Assembly: GCA_937975655.1 (NCBI GenBank)
Contig: CALJTZ010000217.1
Location: 1-5,359, forward strand
DNA length: 5,359 nucleotides
Direction: 5' to 3'
From: an uncultured Synechococcus sp.
GTDB lineage: Bacteria; Cyanobacteriota; Cyanobacteriia; PCC-6307; Cyanobiaceae
The first letter of the stretch is position 1. Each line of letters begins with the position of its first letter. This document shows, piece after piece, positions 1 to 5,359 of this stretch. Both the position numbers and the translations under genes were made by a program. Below the pieces are notes generated by a model, which was not told the DNA's origin, made no database searches, and worked only from the letters and a program-made list of their open reading frames with translations.

Positions 1-1026
1 CGATCTCGATCCGTCCTCCAGCACACTCCGCTGCGCCCGTCTGAGTGGTTGCGGCGTTACTCCTTGCCATGGTGCGTCTTTCAGATCTGGCACTGGCTGC
101 CCTATCAGTTCCATCAGATCCCCCGCTCCCAGCAGTCCCTTGATCGGATAGACATCTGCCGGTTGCAGGTTCATTTTGTGCATCAGATCCCGTACCATCC
201 CGGCTGGCATGGCGTGATCCACTTCCAGTCGAACCACGTCGCCTCCACGGCGCCTTTTTCGCAACCCCTCCTGCAGGGCTTCAAGGAGATCATCGGCATC
301 CTGCTCCCGCAGTTCCAGATCGGCATCCCGGGTTACCCGGAAGAGGTGACAAGCGTTGATGCTCATCCCCGGAAACAGCCGACCGAGGTTGAACGTGATC
401 AGCTCTTCCTGCGCAACCATGATGGCGACAGGTTCCGGATGGCGTTCTCCGTGTAACTCAGCGGGAAGCTGCACAAACCTTGGCCCACTCCTTGTGGGCA
501 GCTTGATCCGCGCCAGCTGCTGCTGCTGGCTTCCCGGTTCGCTGATCAGGGCGGCGAGATTCAGGCTGAGGTTGCTGATGAAGGGCCATGGATCGTTCAG
601 CTCCATCACCCTTGGAGACAGGATCGGCCTGATGTGCGTCAGAAAGTAGCTCTGGACCCAGTCCTTTTGTCGGCGCGACAGAGCCTGATACTGAAGCAGC
701 AGCACCCCTCGGCTGGAGAGCTGAGGTTGTAGTTGTTCGTCGAGATGCTGCTGTTGCCGCGCCAGTAGGGGTAGCAGTTGTTCTCGGATCGCGTGGAGCT
801 GCTCGAGCGCCGTGTGCCCATCCTCGCCTTGGCACTTCAGTCCGGCCTCAACCTGCGACTTCAGGGAGGCCACACGCACCATGAAAAACTCGTCGAGGTT
901 GTTGGTGAAGATGGCGCTGAACTTGGCCTGCTCCAACAGTGGTGTTGTGTCGTCGCATGCCAGCTCTAGAACCCTCTGGTTGAACCGGATCCAGCTCAGC
1001 TCCCGATTGATCGAGGGGTTATGCAT
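1..1026 (-). CDS. ppk: Polyphosphate kinase PPK1, N-terminal half (3' end beyond window)
   Basis: PPK1 reversibly transfers the terminal phosphate of ATP to a growing inorganic polyphosphate chain. The frame is open from the ATG at 1026 to the window edge, giving 342 residues of an enzyme usually near 700. The N domain begins with INRELSW (residues 6-12) and RFNQRVL, followed by LLEQAKFSAIFTNNLDEFF (30-48); the Asn in the NNLDEFF loop matches the ATP-contacting Asn of the family. The head domain follows (about 108-310) with FRVTRDADLEL (229-239) and VRLEVD (265-270). The window ends just inside the C1 domain, so the catalytic histidines are not visible. The start gives the usual short lead before INRELSW, with GGAG at 1040-1037 ten bases upstream. 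An in-frame stop at 1059-1057, which is also the corA stop, limits any longer form. The gene lies 30 bases behind corA and is probably co-transcribed with it. Family assignment is very secure. Confidence 0.95.
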   Translation of the reverse strand, partial: MHNPSINRELSWIRFNQRVLELACDDTTPLLEQAKFSAIFTNNLDEFFMVRVASLKSQVEAGLKCQGEDGHTALEQLHAIREQLLPLLARQQQHLDEQLQPQLSSRGVLLLQYQALSRRQKDWVQSYFLTHIRPILSPRVMELNDPWPFISNLSLNLAALISEPGSQQQQLARIKLPTRSGPRFVQLPAELHGERHPEPVAIMVAQEELITFNLGRLFPGMSINACHLFRVTRDADLELREQDADDLLEALQEGLRKRRRGGDVVRLEVDHAMPAGMVRDLMHKMNLQPADVYPIKGLLGAGDLMELIGQPVPDLKDAPWQGVTPQPLRRAQRSVLEDGSRS

Positions 1027-1056
1027 GCTTGCCCTGCTCCGCTTGCGATCTCCGCA

Positions 1057-2160
1057 TCAGCGTCGCGTTGCCGTCCAGTCTTCGAACCAGCCACGTTTTT
1101 GTAACCAGATGGTTTGTATCGTGGCGATCATGCCCATCAGTAGCAGTGCTGACAAGTATCCATATGACCAATTGAGTTCTGGCATGTTCTCGAAGTTCAT
1201 GCCGTAAATGCCAGCAATGAACGTGAGAGGTGCAAAGATCGTGGATACGATGGTGAGTGTTTTCATCACCTGGTTCATGCGATTTCCCGTGCTGGCCATG
1301 TGGGCTTCGGTGACGGCATCACACTGATGACGCAGAATTTCGCAGCTCTCAAAGATCTGCTCAACATTCTGGGCCATTTCCCTGAAGCCCTGTAGGCCCT
1401 CGGGTCCCATCACAGGTTGGTTCTGGCGCAGGAAGAGCAGGGTCTGGTGGCGTAGCGGCCAGAGTTGTTGGCGTATCCGCCGCAGATTATTGCGTAGTTG
1501 GTAGGCTTTCCCCAGGATTCTCGGCTTTGGATCCCGAAGGGCAGCTTCCTCCAGATCGTCCAGGCGGTTGGCCATCTGCTCCAGCATGGGAAAAATCCCA
1601 TCCAGCAGGTTGTCCACCATGTAATGCAAGAGATCGTCGAGATCATCTCCTGCGGCTGCAGGTGTTTTGCTCTGCAGCCAATGCAGCAGTGAGTCAAAGG
1701 AGGTTTGGCCAGGTGCTTCCTCGATGGAGATCAGCAGGTTGCGCATCAGCACCATGCTCACCTGGTCACTTTCCAACTCCAGCGGGTCCCGGGAAAAGCG
1801 CAGTCTGTGCAGAACCACGGCAATCACCTCCCCTAGGGAATCCACCCGCGTGGCCTGGGGTGTGTCGAGTAGCAGGGGATGAAACGCCTCGGGCACCTCC
1901 AGCGTGTTCAGTAGGGCATGGGTCACGTGGGGTTGGCCCAGGCCTGTGAGTCTCACCCAGAGGGGCAGGCCCATGGCCTTGATGGCCTCGAGTTCCGCCA
2001 ATGTGCTGACGCGCCTTTCTTCAACGCCTCCGGGAGCCAGCAGCACAACCCTGCAATCGCTTGCAGCGCGACCGCCAGCCAGGTAAAGGGCGGTGGGCAT
2101 GGTTCCGGGTCTCTCTTCGAGCCGCCTGGAATCAAGCGAACCTGGCGTGGGCCTCAACAT
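1057..2160 (-). CDS. corA: CorA-family magnesium/cobalt transport protein
   Basis: CorA is a homopentameric inner-membrane channel that lets Mg2+ (also Co2+ and Ni2+) into the cytoplasm. From the ATG at 2160 the protein has 367 residues. It has a large soluble N-terminal funnel domain, a long charged helical region (about 175-300) and two C-terminal membrane segments (about 302-319 and 333-353). Between them is the diagnostic YGMNFENMPEL loop, with GMN at 320-322. The C-terminus is short and basic (KRGWFEDWTATRR), as expected for a cytoplasmic tail. The frame stays open upstream to 2445, but that extension is low in complexity and unlike CorA. A GTG at 2175, preceded by a run of G at good spacing, is a realistic alternative start; ATGs at 2319 and 2445 are less likely. 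ppk follows 30 bases downstream on the same strand. Substrate preference (Mg2+, Co2+ or Zn2+) cannot be read from the sequence. Confidence 0.93.
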   Translation of the reverse strand: MLRPTPGSLDSRRLEERPGTMPTALYLAGGRAASDCRVVLLAPGGVEERRVSTLAELEAIKAMGLPLWVRLTGLGQPHVTHALLNTLEVPEAFHPLLLDTPQATRVDSLGEVIAVVLHRLRFSRDPLELESDQVSMVLMRNLLISIEEAPGQTSFDSLLHWLQSKTPAAAGDDLDDLLHYMVDNLLDGIFPMLEQMANRLDDLEEAALRDPKPRILGKAYQLRNNLRRIRQQLWPLRHQTLLFLRQNQPVMGPEGLQGFREMAQNVEQIFESCEILRHQCDAVTEAHMASTGNRMNQVMKTLTIVSTIFAPLTFIAGIYGMNFENMPELNWSYGYLSALLLMGMIATIQTIWLQKRGWFEDWTATRR

Positions 2161-2481
2161 CGACAGTTCTTGCACCCATGCCCCCTGCTGTAGACCGTAG
2201 CCATGGGGGATCCCCAGGCTGCGGTGGGCCAAGCCACCGTTGTGTTGTGTTGTACCCGACAGCGTTGCTTCACGGATTGGTGTGAACTGCTCTGGTGTTC
2301 GCGGCAGATGTGGTGGCATCGTTTCGCAACTGGTTCGCGCCAGTGGCTTCTTGCCTGGCGATTCAATTGTTGTTTGTGGCCTGCCTGCACTACTTGCCGA
2401 TCCAACCCTTGCCGGCCCAATCTCCAGGGTTTGCACCAGTGGCAACCCACTGATTGCTCGCTCTCGAGAAGCACCGTTGTT
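2161..2481. other. 321-base gap upstream of corA, no convincing gene
   Basis: The gap lies between the stop of the small minus-strand gene and the chosen corA start. The corA frame remains open through most of it, but the translation lacks any CorA-like or otherwise recognisable pattern. The plus-strand frames here are rich in Cys and Trp and look like chance. A short tandem of TGTTG units is visible near 2239-2254 on the plus strand. I see no clear -35/-10 pair, no tRNA, no intrinsic terminator with a T-run, and no riboswitch that I can name. It most likely holds the corA-ppk promoter and leader. Confidence 0.5.
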
Positions 2482-2739
2482 TCAGTCCAGCAGGCTTTTG
2501 GCTTCCAGCTCTGTTGCCGCGGCGGCGCGGGCCAGGGCTGTGGTCATCGTGCGATAAAAGGCGCTGTATTCGTGTCGGCCCAGCAGGCACGCCTGCATCG
2601 GTTCGTGTAGAACGGCAGCCTGCATGATGCCAAACAACATCAAGGCTTCCTGCTGGGATAGGCAGATCAGGTGATCGTCATTGATCTGGGTGAACTTCAC
2701 GCAAATGTCAATACTTCTGATGAACCTAGCAGCACTCAC
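2482..2739 (-). CDS. Small hypothetical protein, 85 residues
   Basis: I do not recognise this protein. From the GTG at 2739 it has 85 residues; from a second in-frame GTG at 2700 it has 72. The core reads as a short polar beginning (KFTQINDDHLICLS), then a helical, Met/Leu/Ala-rich stretch (QQEALMLFGIMQAAVL) and a second helix (RTMTTALARAAAATELEAKS), suggesting a small soluble helical protein without a membrane segment. Coding is supported by strong G/C preference at third positions in the core and by AGGA at 2750-2747, seven bases before the 2739 GTG. Against the longer form, the codons between 2739 and 2700 include AGG, AGA and ATT and look less typical. The frame stays open upstream, antisense to the CHAD gene, but that part is a shadow. 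It lies upstream of corA on the same strand, separated by about 320 bases. Confidence 0.6.
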   Translation of the reverse strand: MSAARFIRSIDICVKFTQINDDHLICLSQQEALMLFGIMQAAVLHEPMQACLLGRHEYSAFYRTMTTALARAAAATELEAKSLLD

Positions 2740-2823
2740 GCCCCCTTCCTGCTCATAACCTCCCGTTAACTCTTTGCGCTTCTCATCGTTCACAGTGGGC
2801 TCAGGGTTCCTGTCCCCTGCACC
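2740..2823. promoter_or_regulatory. Divergent intergenic region between small gene and CHAD gene
   Basis: These 84 bases separate two outward-facing genes, so they probably hold the start signals for both. The stretch is relatively AT-rich around 2753-2778. AGGA at 2750-2747 serves the minus-strand small gene. I cannot name a convincing -35/-10 pair in either direction, and the plus-strand ATG has no strong Shine-Dalgarno sequence. The role is inferred from gene orientation only. Confidence 0.4.
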
Positions 2824-3723
2824 ATGGACGCTCGGCTCACCTGTGGACTCTTTGCTGCGGAACAGCTGCAGCGCCATGTGCGTTCGGTGGTGAGCCTCCA
2901 GGCCGACGTGCTGGCCGATCGTGACCCCGAGCCCCTGCACCAGATGCGGGTGCGCTTCCGTCGGGTGCGCAGCACCCTCACCCAGTTCGGGCCGGCCCTC
3001 ATGCTGCCTGAGCGGCTCGACGATGACCGCATTGCCAAGATTGGTCGCAGGCTTGGCATGGCGCGGGATCTGGATGTTCTGAGGGCGCACCTTCAGGACG
3101 CGCTCATGCCGTTGCTGCCGGAGCGGGAGATTCTTGTGCTCAAGCCGGTGCTCAAGCAGCTGCGCCGCGAGCGCAAGCTCGCCTTTGCTGACCTGCAGGA
3201 CACCCTGCAGGGGCGCCGTTACCTGCGGCTGCTGGCTGATCTTCAGGGATGGCTGAAGCAGCCACGATTCACGTCCCTGGGGGAGGAGTTGCTCCTCGAT
3301 TGGTTGCCCCATTGGAAGTTGGCGGTGGCTTCCGATCTCCTCGCCCATCCCGGCTGGCGGGTGCTGGATCCCCACAACCTGCAAGGCCTGGAGGCCGTGC
3401 ATCAACTGCGCAGACGCTTGAAGCGACTCCGCTACGGCCTGGCCAACCTGCAACCTCTTGCGCCAGACAGCCTGGATCCCTGGCTGGCTCGCCTCAAGGC
3501 GATGCAGGAGCACCTGGGCGACCTCAATGATCTGCAGGTGCTGCAGGTTGCCCTGGTCCACCAGTTGGAGGCCGAGGCGGATGCGGTGGTGCCCACCCTC
3601 TGCAGCCTGATTGCGGAATCGCGCGCCAAGGCATGGGGCCACTGGCTCGAGCTCTCCGCCGATCTGCGAACGCCCCAGGGCCGCAGCCAGCTCTATTGGA
3701 TGTTGGTGAGCCCGTCGGCGTGA
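2824..3723 (+). CDS. CHAD domain protein (probable polyphosphate-binding)
   Basis: CHAD (conserved histidine alpha-helical domain) proteins are helical bundles with a basic surface that binds inorganic polyphosphate and often sits on polyphosphate granules. This 299-residue protein shows both halves of the duplicated fold. Repeat one has LHQMRVRFRRVRSTL (38-52, His39) and LGMARDLDVL (77-86). Repeat two has VHQLRRRLKRLRYGL (192-206, His193) and LGDLNDLQVL (231-240). The dense Arg/Lys on the His-bearing helices fits polyanion binding. There is no membrane segment or signal peptide, so it should be cytoplasmic, and no CYTH domain is fused to it. The ATG at 2824 follows an in-frame region without a better start. 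It diverges from the small gene and lies about 1.8 kb from ppk. A long antisense frame across it is a by-product of its GC-rich codons. Family call is secure; the precise cellular task is inferred. Confidence 0.92.
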   Translation: MDARLTCGLFAAEQLQRHVRSVVSLQADVLADRDPEPLHQMRVRFRRVRSTLTQFGPALMLPERLDDDRIAKIGRRLGMARDLDVLRAHLQDALMPLLPEREILVLKPVLKQLRRERKLAFADLQDTLQGRRYLRLLADLQGWLKQPRFTSLGEELLLDWLPHWKLAVASDLLAHPGWRVLDPHNLQGLEAVHQLRRRLKRLRYGLANLQPLAPDSLDPWLARLKAMQEHLGDLNDLQVLQVALVHQLEAEADAVVPTLCSLIAESRAKAWGHWLELSADLRTPQGRSQLYWMLVSPSA

Positions 3724-3728
3724 TGCCA

Positions 3729-3759
3729 GGTCCGGCGGCTGTCAAGTGCTGCCAACACC
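3729..3759 (+). other. Weak hairpin after the CHAD gene
   Basis: GGCGGC (3734-3739) can pair with GCTGCC (3748-3753) around an eight-base loop with one G-U pair. An outer GGT/ACC pair is possible across a small internal loop. It starts six bases past the CHAD stop, but no T-run follows, so it is not a standard intrinsic terminator. It could weaken or process a transcript running into the exbB-like gene, or have no role. Confidence 0.25.
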
Positions 3760-3814
3760 GTGGATCTGCCCTAGAGCCCCATAGTCTCCAGGCCCAAATG
3801 GAATAGCGCCACAG

Positions 3815-4309
3815 TTGTCGATTGTTCAGGCCTGTGGGCCCGTGGCCCTGCCCCTGTTGCTTGTCTCGATCGTGGTGGCCACCGTGCTGTTTGATCGCTG
3901 CCTGTTCTGGTGGCAGTGGTGGCGCCTGCCGGAGCAGCGGCTCCGCGGTAGCCGCCAGCTGTTGAGGGAGTGCAGCACGAGCCCTGAGCGCCAGCTGCAG
4001 CTTCGCCGCCTCAAGCGAGCCATGGCCCAGGGCGAGACATTCCTTCAAGGCGCCGTGTTGGTGGCGCCGATGTTGGGGCTGCTGGGCACGGTTATTGGCC
4101 TGATGAAGGTGCTGCGCGCCCTCGGCCCCCAGCTGCTGCTGCCCTCCACCACCCCCCTCGTCGGCTACGGCGATGTGTTGGTGAGCACGGTGCTGGGTCT
4201 GCAGCTTGCTCTCGTGGCTCTGGTGGCGGGTCAGGTCAACCGCGGCCTGCGCCAATGGCAGTTCCAGAACCTCGAGTTCCTCGTGCAGGAGCTGGATCTG
4301 CGCCCATGA
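3815..4309 (+). CDS. exbB: ExbB/TolQ/MotA-family proton channel subunit, compact
   Basis: Members form the inner-membrane pentamer that, with an ExbD/TolR dimer, turns proton flow into mechanical work on TonB-like partners. This 164-residue protein has three membrane segments: about 9-32, 76-100 and 120-144. The second contains APMLGLLGTVIGLM (84-97) and the third GYGDVLVSTVLGL (117-129), both family hallmarks. Aligned by eye with E. coli ExbB, Thr92 and Thr125 match the channel threonines (148 and 181). Asp120 takes the place of Glu176. The cytoplasmic loop between segments one and two is only about 43 residues and the C-terminal tail is short, so it is smaller than E. coli ExbB (244). The start is a TTG; the frame has a stop at 3782-3784, no ATG or GTG before 3815, and the next GTG (3841) would cut the first membrane segment. 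No clear Shine-Dalgarno is visible. Its end overlaps the next gene by ATGA. Confidence 0.85.
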   Translation: MSIVQACGPVALPLLLVSIVVATVLFDRCLFWWQWWRLPEQRLRGSRQLLRECSTSPERQLQLRRLKRAMAQGETFLQGAVLVAPMLGLLGTVIGLMKVLRALGPQLLLPSTTPLVGYGDVLVSTVLGLQLALVALVAGQVNRGLRQWQFQNLEFLVQELDLRP

Positions 4310-4668
4310 CTGCCGGCACGCTTGCCCTTGTTCCCAGCCTGGGTGCGGTGCTCTCGGTGCTCACCGCTGTGGCGGGTCTGCCTGTGTTGCTGGCCGGCGC
4401 TCCGGAACCCACGCTGCGCCGTCCCGTGGCCTCGGCCACGGCCCTGGTGCTGGTGTTGGCCAAAAGCAGCAGTGGTGTTTGGTACGCCAACGGCACGGCG
4501 GTGCCCCAGCCTGATTTGGCCCGCCGTTTGCGTCAGCAGGGCCCAAGGTTTCGCATCCGCTTTTTGGCCTCCCCTGGGCTCACCACGGCCCAGGTGAGTG
4601 AAGCCATGGCCTGGCTGCGTCGCCAGAGCCGTACGTCCGTGCAGTTGGAGCTGGCGACTCAGGGATGA
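4306..4668 (+). CDS. ExbD-like protein 1, lacks the membrane Asp
   Basis: ExbD/TolR proteins have a short cytoplasmic tail, one membrane helix and a periplasmic domain, and pair with ExbB. This 120-residue protein has a membrane segment at about 8-30. Its periplasmic part has the ExbD pattern: VLVLAKSSSGVWYANGTAV (48-66), then a helix PDLARRLRQQ and a closing LTTAQVSEAMAWLRR...SVQLEL stretch. The striking point is the helix start. E. coli ExbD reads P-F-I-D at this place, whereas here it is P-S-L-G (residues 10-13), and no acidic residue occurs before Glu34. The essential proton-carrying Asp is therefore absent. The chosen ATG overlaps the exbB-like stop as ATGA, implying coupled translation; an in-frame ATG at 4255 would add 17 residues of cytoplasmic tail. 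The end overlaps the next gene by ATGA. The ExbD assignment rests on pattern and context, not on a search. Confidence 0.72.
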   Translation: MTAGTLALVPSLGAVLSVLTAVAGLPVLLAGAPEPTLRRPVASATALVLVLAKSSSGVWYANGTAVPQPDLARRLRQQGPRFRIRFLASPGLTTAQVSEAMAWLRRQSRTSVQLELATQG

Positions 4669-5009
4669 GACCTGCATGCTGGCCAGCGCTTGCCTATGGC
4701 GGCTGCGGCGTCACGATCACCGGCCTGGCGCTGGCCCTGCTGCTGTTGCCCCAGCAGCTGGTGCTGCGGCCGATGCAGCAGGGAGTCCTCCAACTGCATG
4801 TGCAAGCCGACGGCAGCCTGCGCCTCTGGAACCAGCCCGTGAGCGAGCGCCAGCTGGAGGCTTTGCTCCGCAGGGCCTCTGCACGCCCAGGCTGGCAGAG
4901 GCTTCGGGTTGTTCCCGACCCCGGCGCCCCCTGGGGTCAGGTGCTGCGCCTGATCGACCAACTCGACGACCGAGGTCTTCCGCTTGAACTTCAACTCCCT
5001 GCGGCCTGA
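4665..5009 (+). CDS. ExbD-like protein 2, lacks the membrane Asp
   Basis: This 114-residue protein repeats the ExbD layout: a membrane segment at about 12-30 (GVTITGLALALLLLP core) and then a small periplasmic domain. The domain follows the family pattern closely: VLQLHVQADGSLRLWNQPVS (41-60), helix ERQLEALLRRA, strand RLRVVPDPGAPWGQVLRLID (79-98), then QLDDRGLPLELQL. The PWGQVLRLIDQL part resembles the ExbD/TolR segment that reads roughly xYGxVxxVMDxL. There is no acidic residue in or before the membrane segment (first Asp at 49), so the proton-carrying Asp is missing here too. It is clearly different in sequence from the preceding ExbD-like protein. The ATG overlaps the previous stop as ATGA, and its last 26 bases overlap the next gene. 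It probably dimerises with ExbD-like protein 1 or serves as a second partner for the ExbB-like channel; this is inferred. Confidence 0.68.
   Translation: MRPACWPALAYGGCGVTITGLALALLLLPQQLVLRPMQQGVLQLHVQADGSLRLWNQPVSERQLEALLRRASARPGWQRLRVVPDPGAPWGQVLRLIDQLDDRGLPLELQLPAA
4972..4976 (+). promoter_or_regulatory. Ribosome binding site deciding a TTG start
   Basis: GAGGT lies seven bases before the TTG at 4984, inside the end of the preceding ExbD-like gene. It is the best Shine-Dalgarno sequence in the four-gene cluster and supports the TTG as the start of the last, partial gene, which otherwise has no ATG or GTG ahead of its membrane segment. Confidence 0.55.
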
Positions 5010-5359
5010 ACTGTTGCTGGCCCTGGCTCTGAACGGCGTCTGGTTGGCGTTCGTGGGGTTGGTGCCCCGCCCCGAGCCGCCGCGTCCCACCGCCACCGCT
5101 GTCGATGCCCCGCAGTTGCTGCGGCTGAGTCGCAAGCTATTGGCCCAGGAGGAGGCCCAGCGCCGTTCCCTGCCGATGATCGCGGCCCTGGATGCCTTGC
5201 CACCACCGCCTCCACCGGAGCTGCTCAGCCCCTCCCCGCGGCGCGTTGCTACCCCCGCTTCGCCTGCTGCACCTGCCAATGGCTGGGTTTGGTCCCAGGC
5301 GGATCAGGACCTCCCGCCGGAGCCGGCTCAGGCCCTGGAACTGTCCCAGGCCTGGATTC
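4984..5359 (+). CDS. Membrane-anchored proline-rich protein, TonB-like candidate (3' end beyond window)
   Basis: The frame is open from the stop at 4951-4953 to the window edge; from the TTG at 4984 it gives 125 residues. It has a short N-terminus (MNFNSLRPE), one membrane segment at about 9-28 (LLLALALNGVWLAFVGL), then a periplasmic Pro/Ala-rich region. That region includes RPEPPRP (29-35), an Arg/Gln/Glu-rich helix (LLRLSRKLLAQEEAQRRS, 45-62), a run of six prolines (73-78) and more Pro/Ala. This layout fits TonB: an anchor interacting with ExbB/ExbD, followed by a stiff proline-rich spacer. Placed against E. coli TonB, Leu-Asn-Gly (17-19) lies where Ile-His-Gly holds His20. The C-terminal receptor-binding domain that would prove the call is outside the window. 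It could instead be a TolA-like or unrelated anchored protein. It overlaps the previous gene by 26 bases. Confidence 0.6.
   Translation, partial: MNFNSLRPELLLALALNGVWLAFVGLVPRPEPPRPTATAVDAPQLLRLSRKLLAQEEAQRRSLPMIAALDALPPPPPPELLSPSPRRVATPASPAAPANGWVWSQADQDLPPEPAQALELSQAWI

Noticed and set aside
49..456. 135-residue plus-strand frame opposite ppk
   Set aside because: The minus strand here encodes clear PPK1 motifs; the plus translation has no pattern and is rich in His, Gln and Pro typical of antisense frames.
2161..2445. 95-residue N-terminal extension of CorA
   Set aside because: The extension has no CorA-like sequence or coherent composition, and CorA proteins of normal size begin near the ATG at 2160.
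2704..2709. TTGACA on the minus strand as a -35 box
   Set aside because: Any -10 box at normal spacing would fall inside the small gene, and none resembling TATAAT is present there.
2482..3642. 386-residue minus-strand open frame covering most of the CHAD gene
   Set aside because: The part opposite the CHAD gene is a shadow of its GC-rich codons: the sense strand gives a clear two-repeat CHAD protein. Only the last 72 to 85 residues, outside the CHAD gene, look coding.
3798..3806. ATG before the ExbB-like gene as its start
   Set aside because: It is in another frame and meets a TAG after two codons.
3524..4255. 243-residue minus-strand frame opposite the ExbB-like gene
   Set aside because: It is a low-complexity Gln/His/Ala-rich translation antisense to a recognisable membrane protein.
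4659..5279. 206-residue minus-strand frame opposite ExbD-like 2 and the last gene
   Set aside because: Its Gly/Ala/Arg-rich sequence is a shadow of Pro/Ala/Leu codons on the plus strand, where overlapping genes with membrane segments are seen.
1..5359. tRNA, rRNA, CRISPR array, insertion sequence or attachment site
   Set aside because: I saw no regularly spaced repeats, no transposase motifs, no terminal inverted repeats and no tRNA-like cloverleaf in the gaps.

Overview
The window looks like chromosomal DNA from a GC-rich picocyanobacterium of the Synechococcus/Cyanobium type. This is an inference from protein style (the PPK1 and CorA sequences), compact gene packing, GTG/TTG starts and composition. 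No marker gene such as rRNA is present to prove it.

Left half, minus strand (read right to left): a small unrecognised gene (2739-2482), about 320 bases with no convincing gene, a CorA-type Mg2+/Co2+ channel (2160-1057), and, 30 bases downstream of it, the first half of polyphosphate kinase PPK1 (1026 to beyond base 1). The PPK1 frame has no stop inside the window but is open throughout and carries clear family motifs.

Right half, plus strand: a two-repeat CHAD protein (2824-3723) diverges from the small gene across an 84-base gap. After a 91-base gap comes a tightly overlapped cluster of four membrane-protein genes. These are a compact ExbB/TolQ/MotA-family protein (3815-4309), two small ExbD-like proteins (4306-4668 and 4665-5009), and a protein with one membrane segment and a proline-rich region that runs off the window end (4984 onward). 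The last is placed where a TonB-like partner would be expected.

Two themes stand out. First, PPK1 makes polyphosphate, CHAD domains bind polyphosphate, and CorA imports the Mg2+ that accompanies polyphosphate, so the left part plus CHAD reads as a polyphosphate neighbourhood. Second, the ExbB-like protein keeps the polar residues of the proton channel, but both ExbD-like proteins lack the membrane aspartate thought to be essential for proton-driven work. The putative TonB-like protein has Asn where TonB has its key His. This four-gene cluster is the most unusual part of the window.
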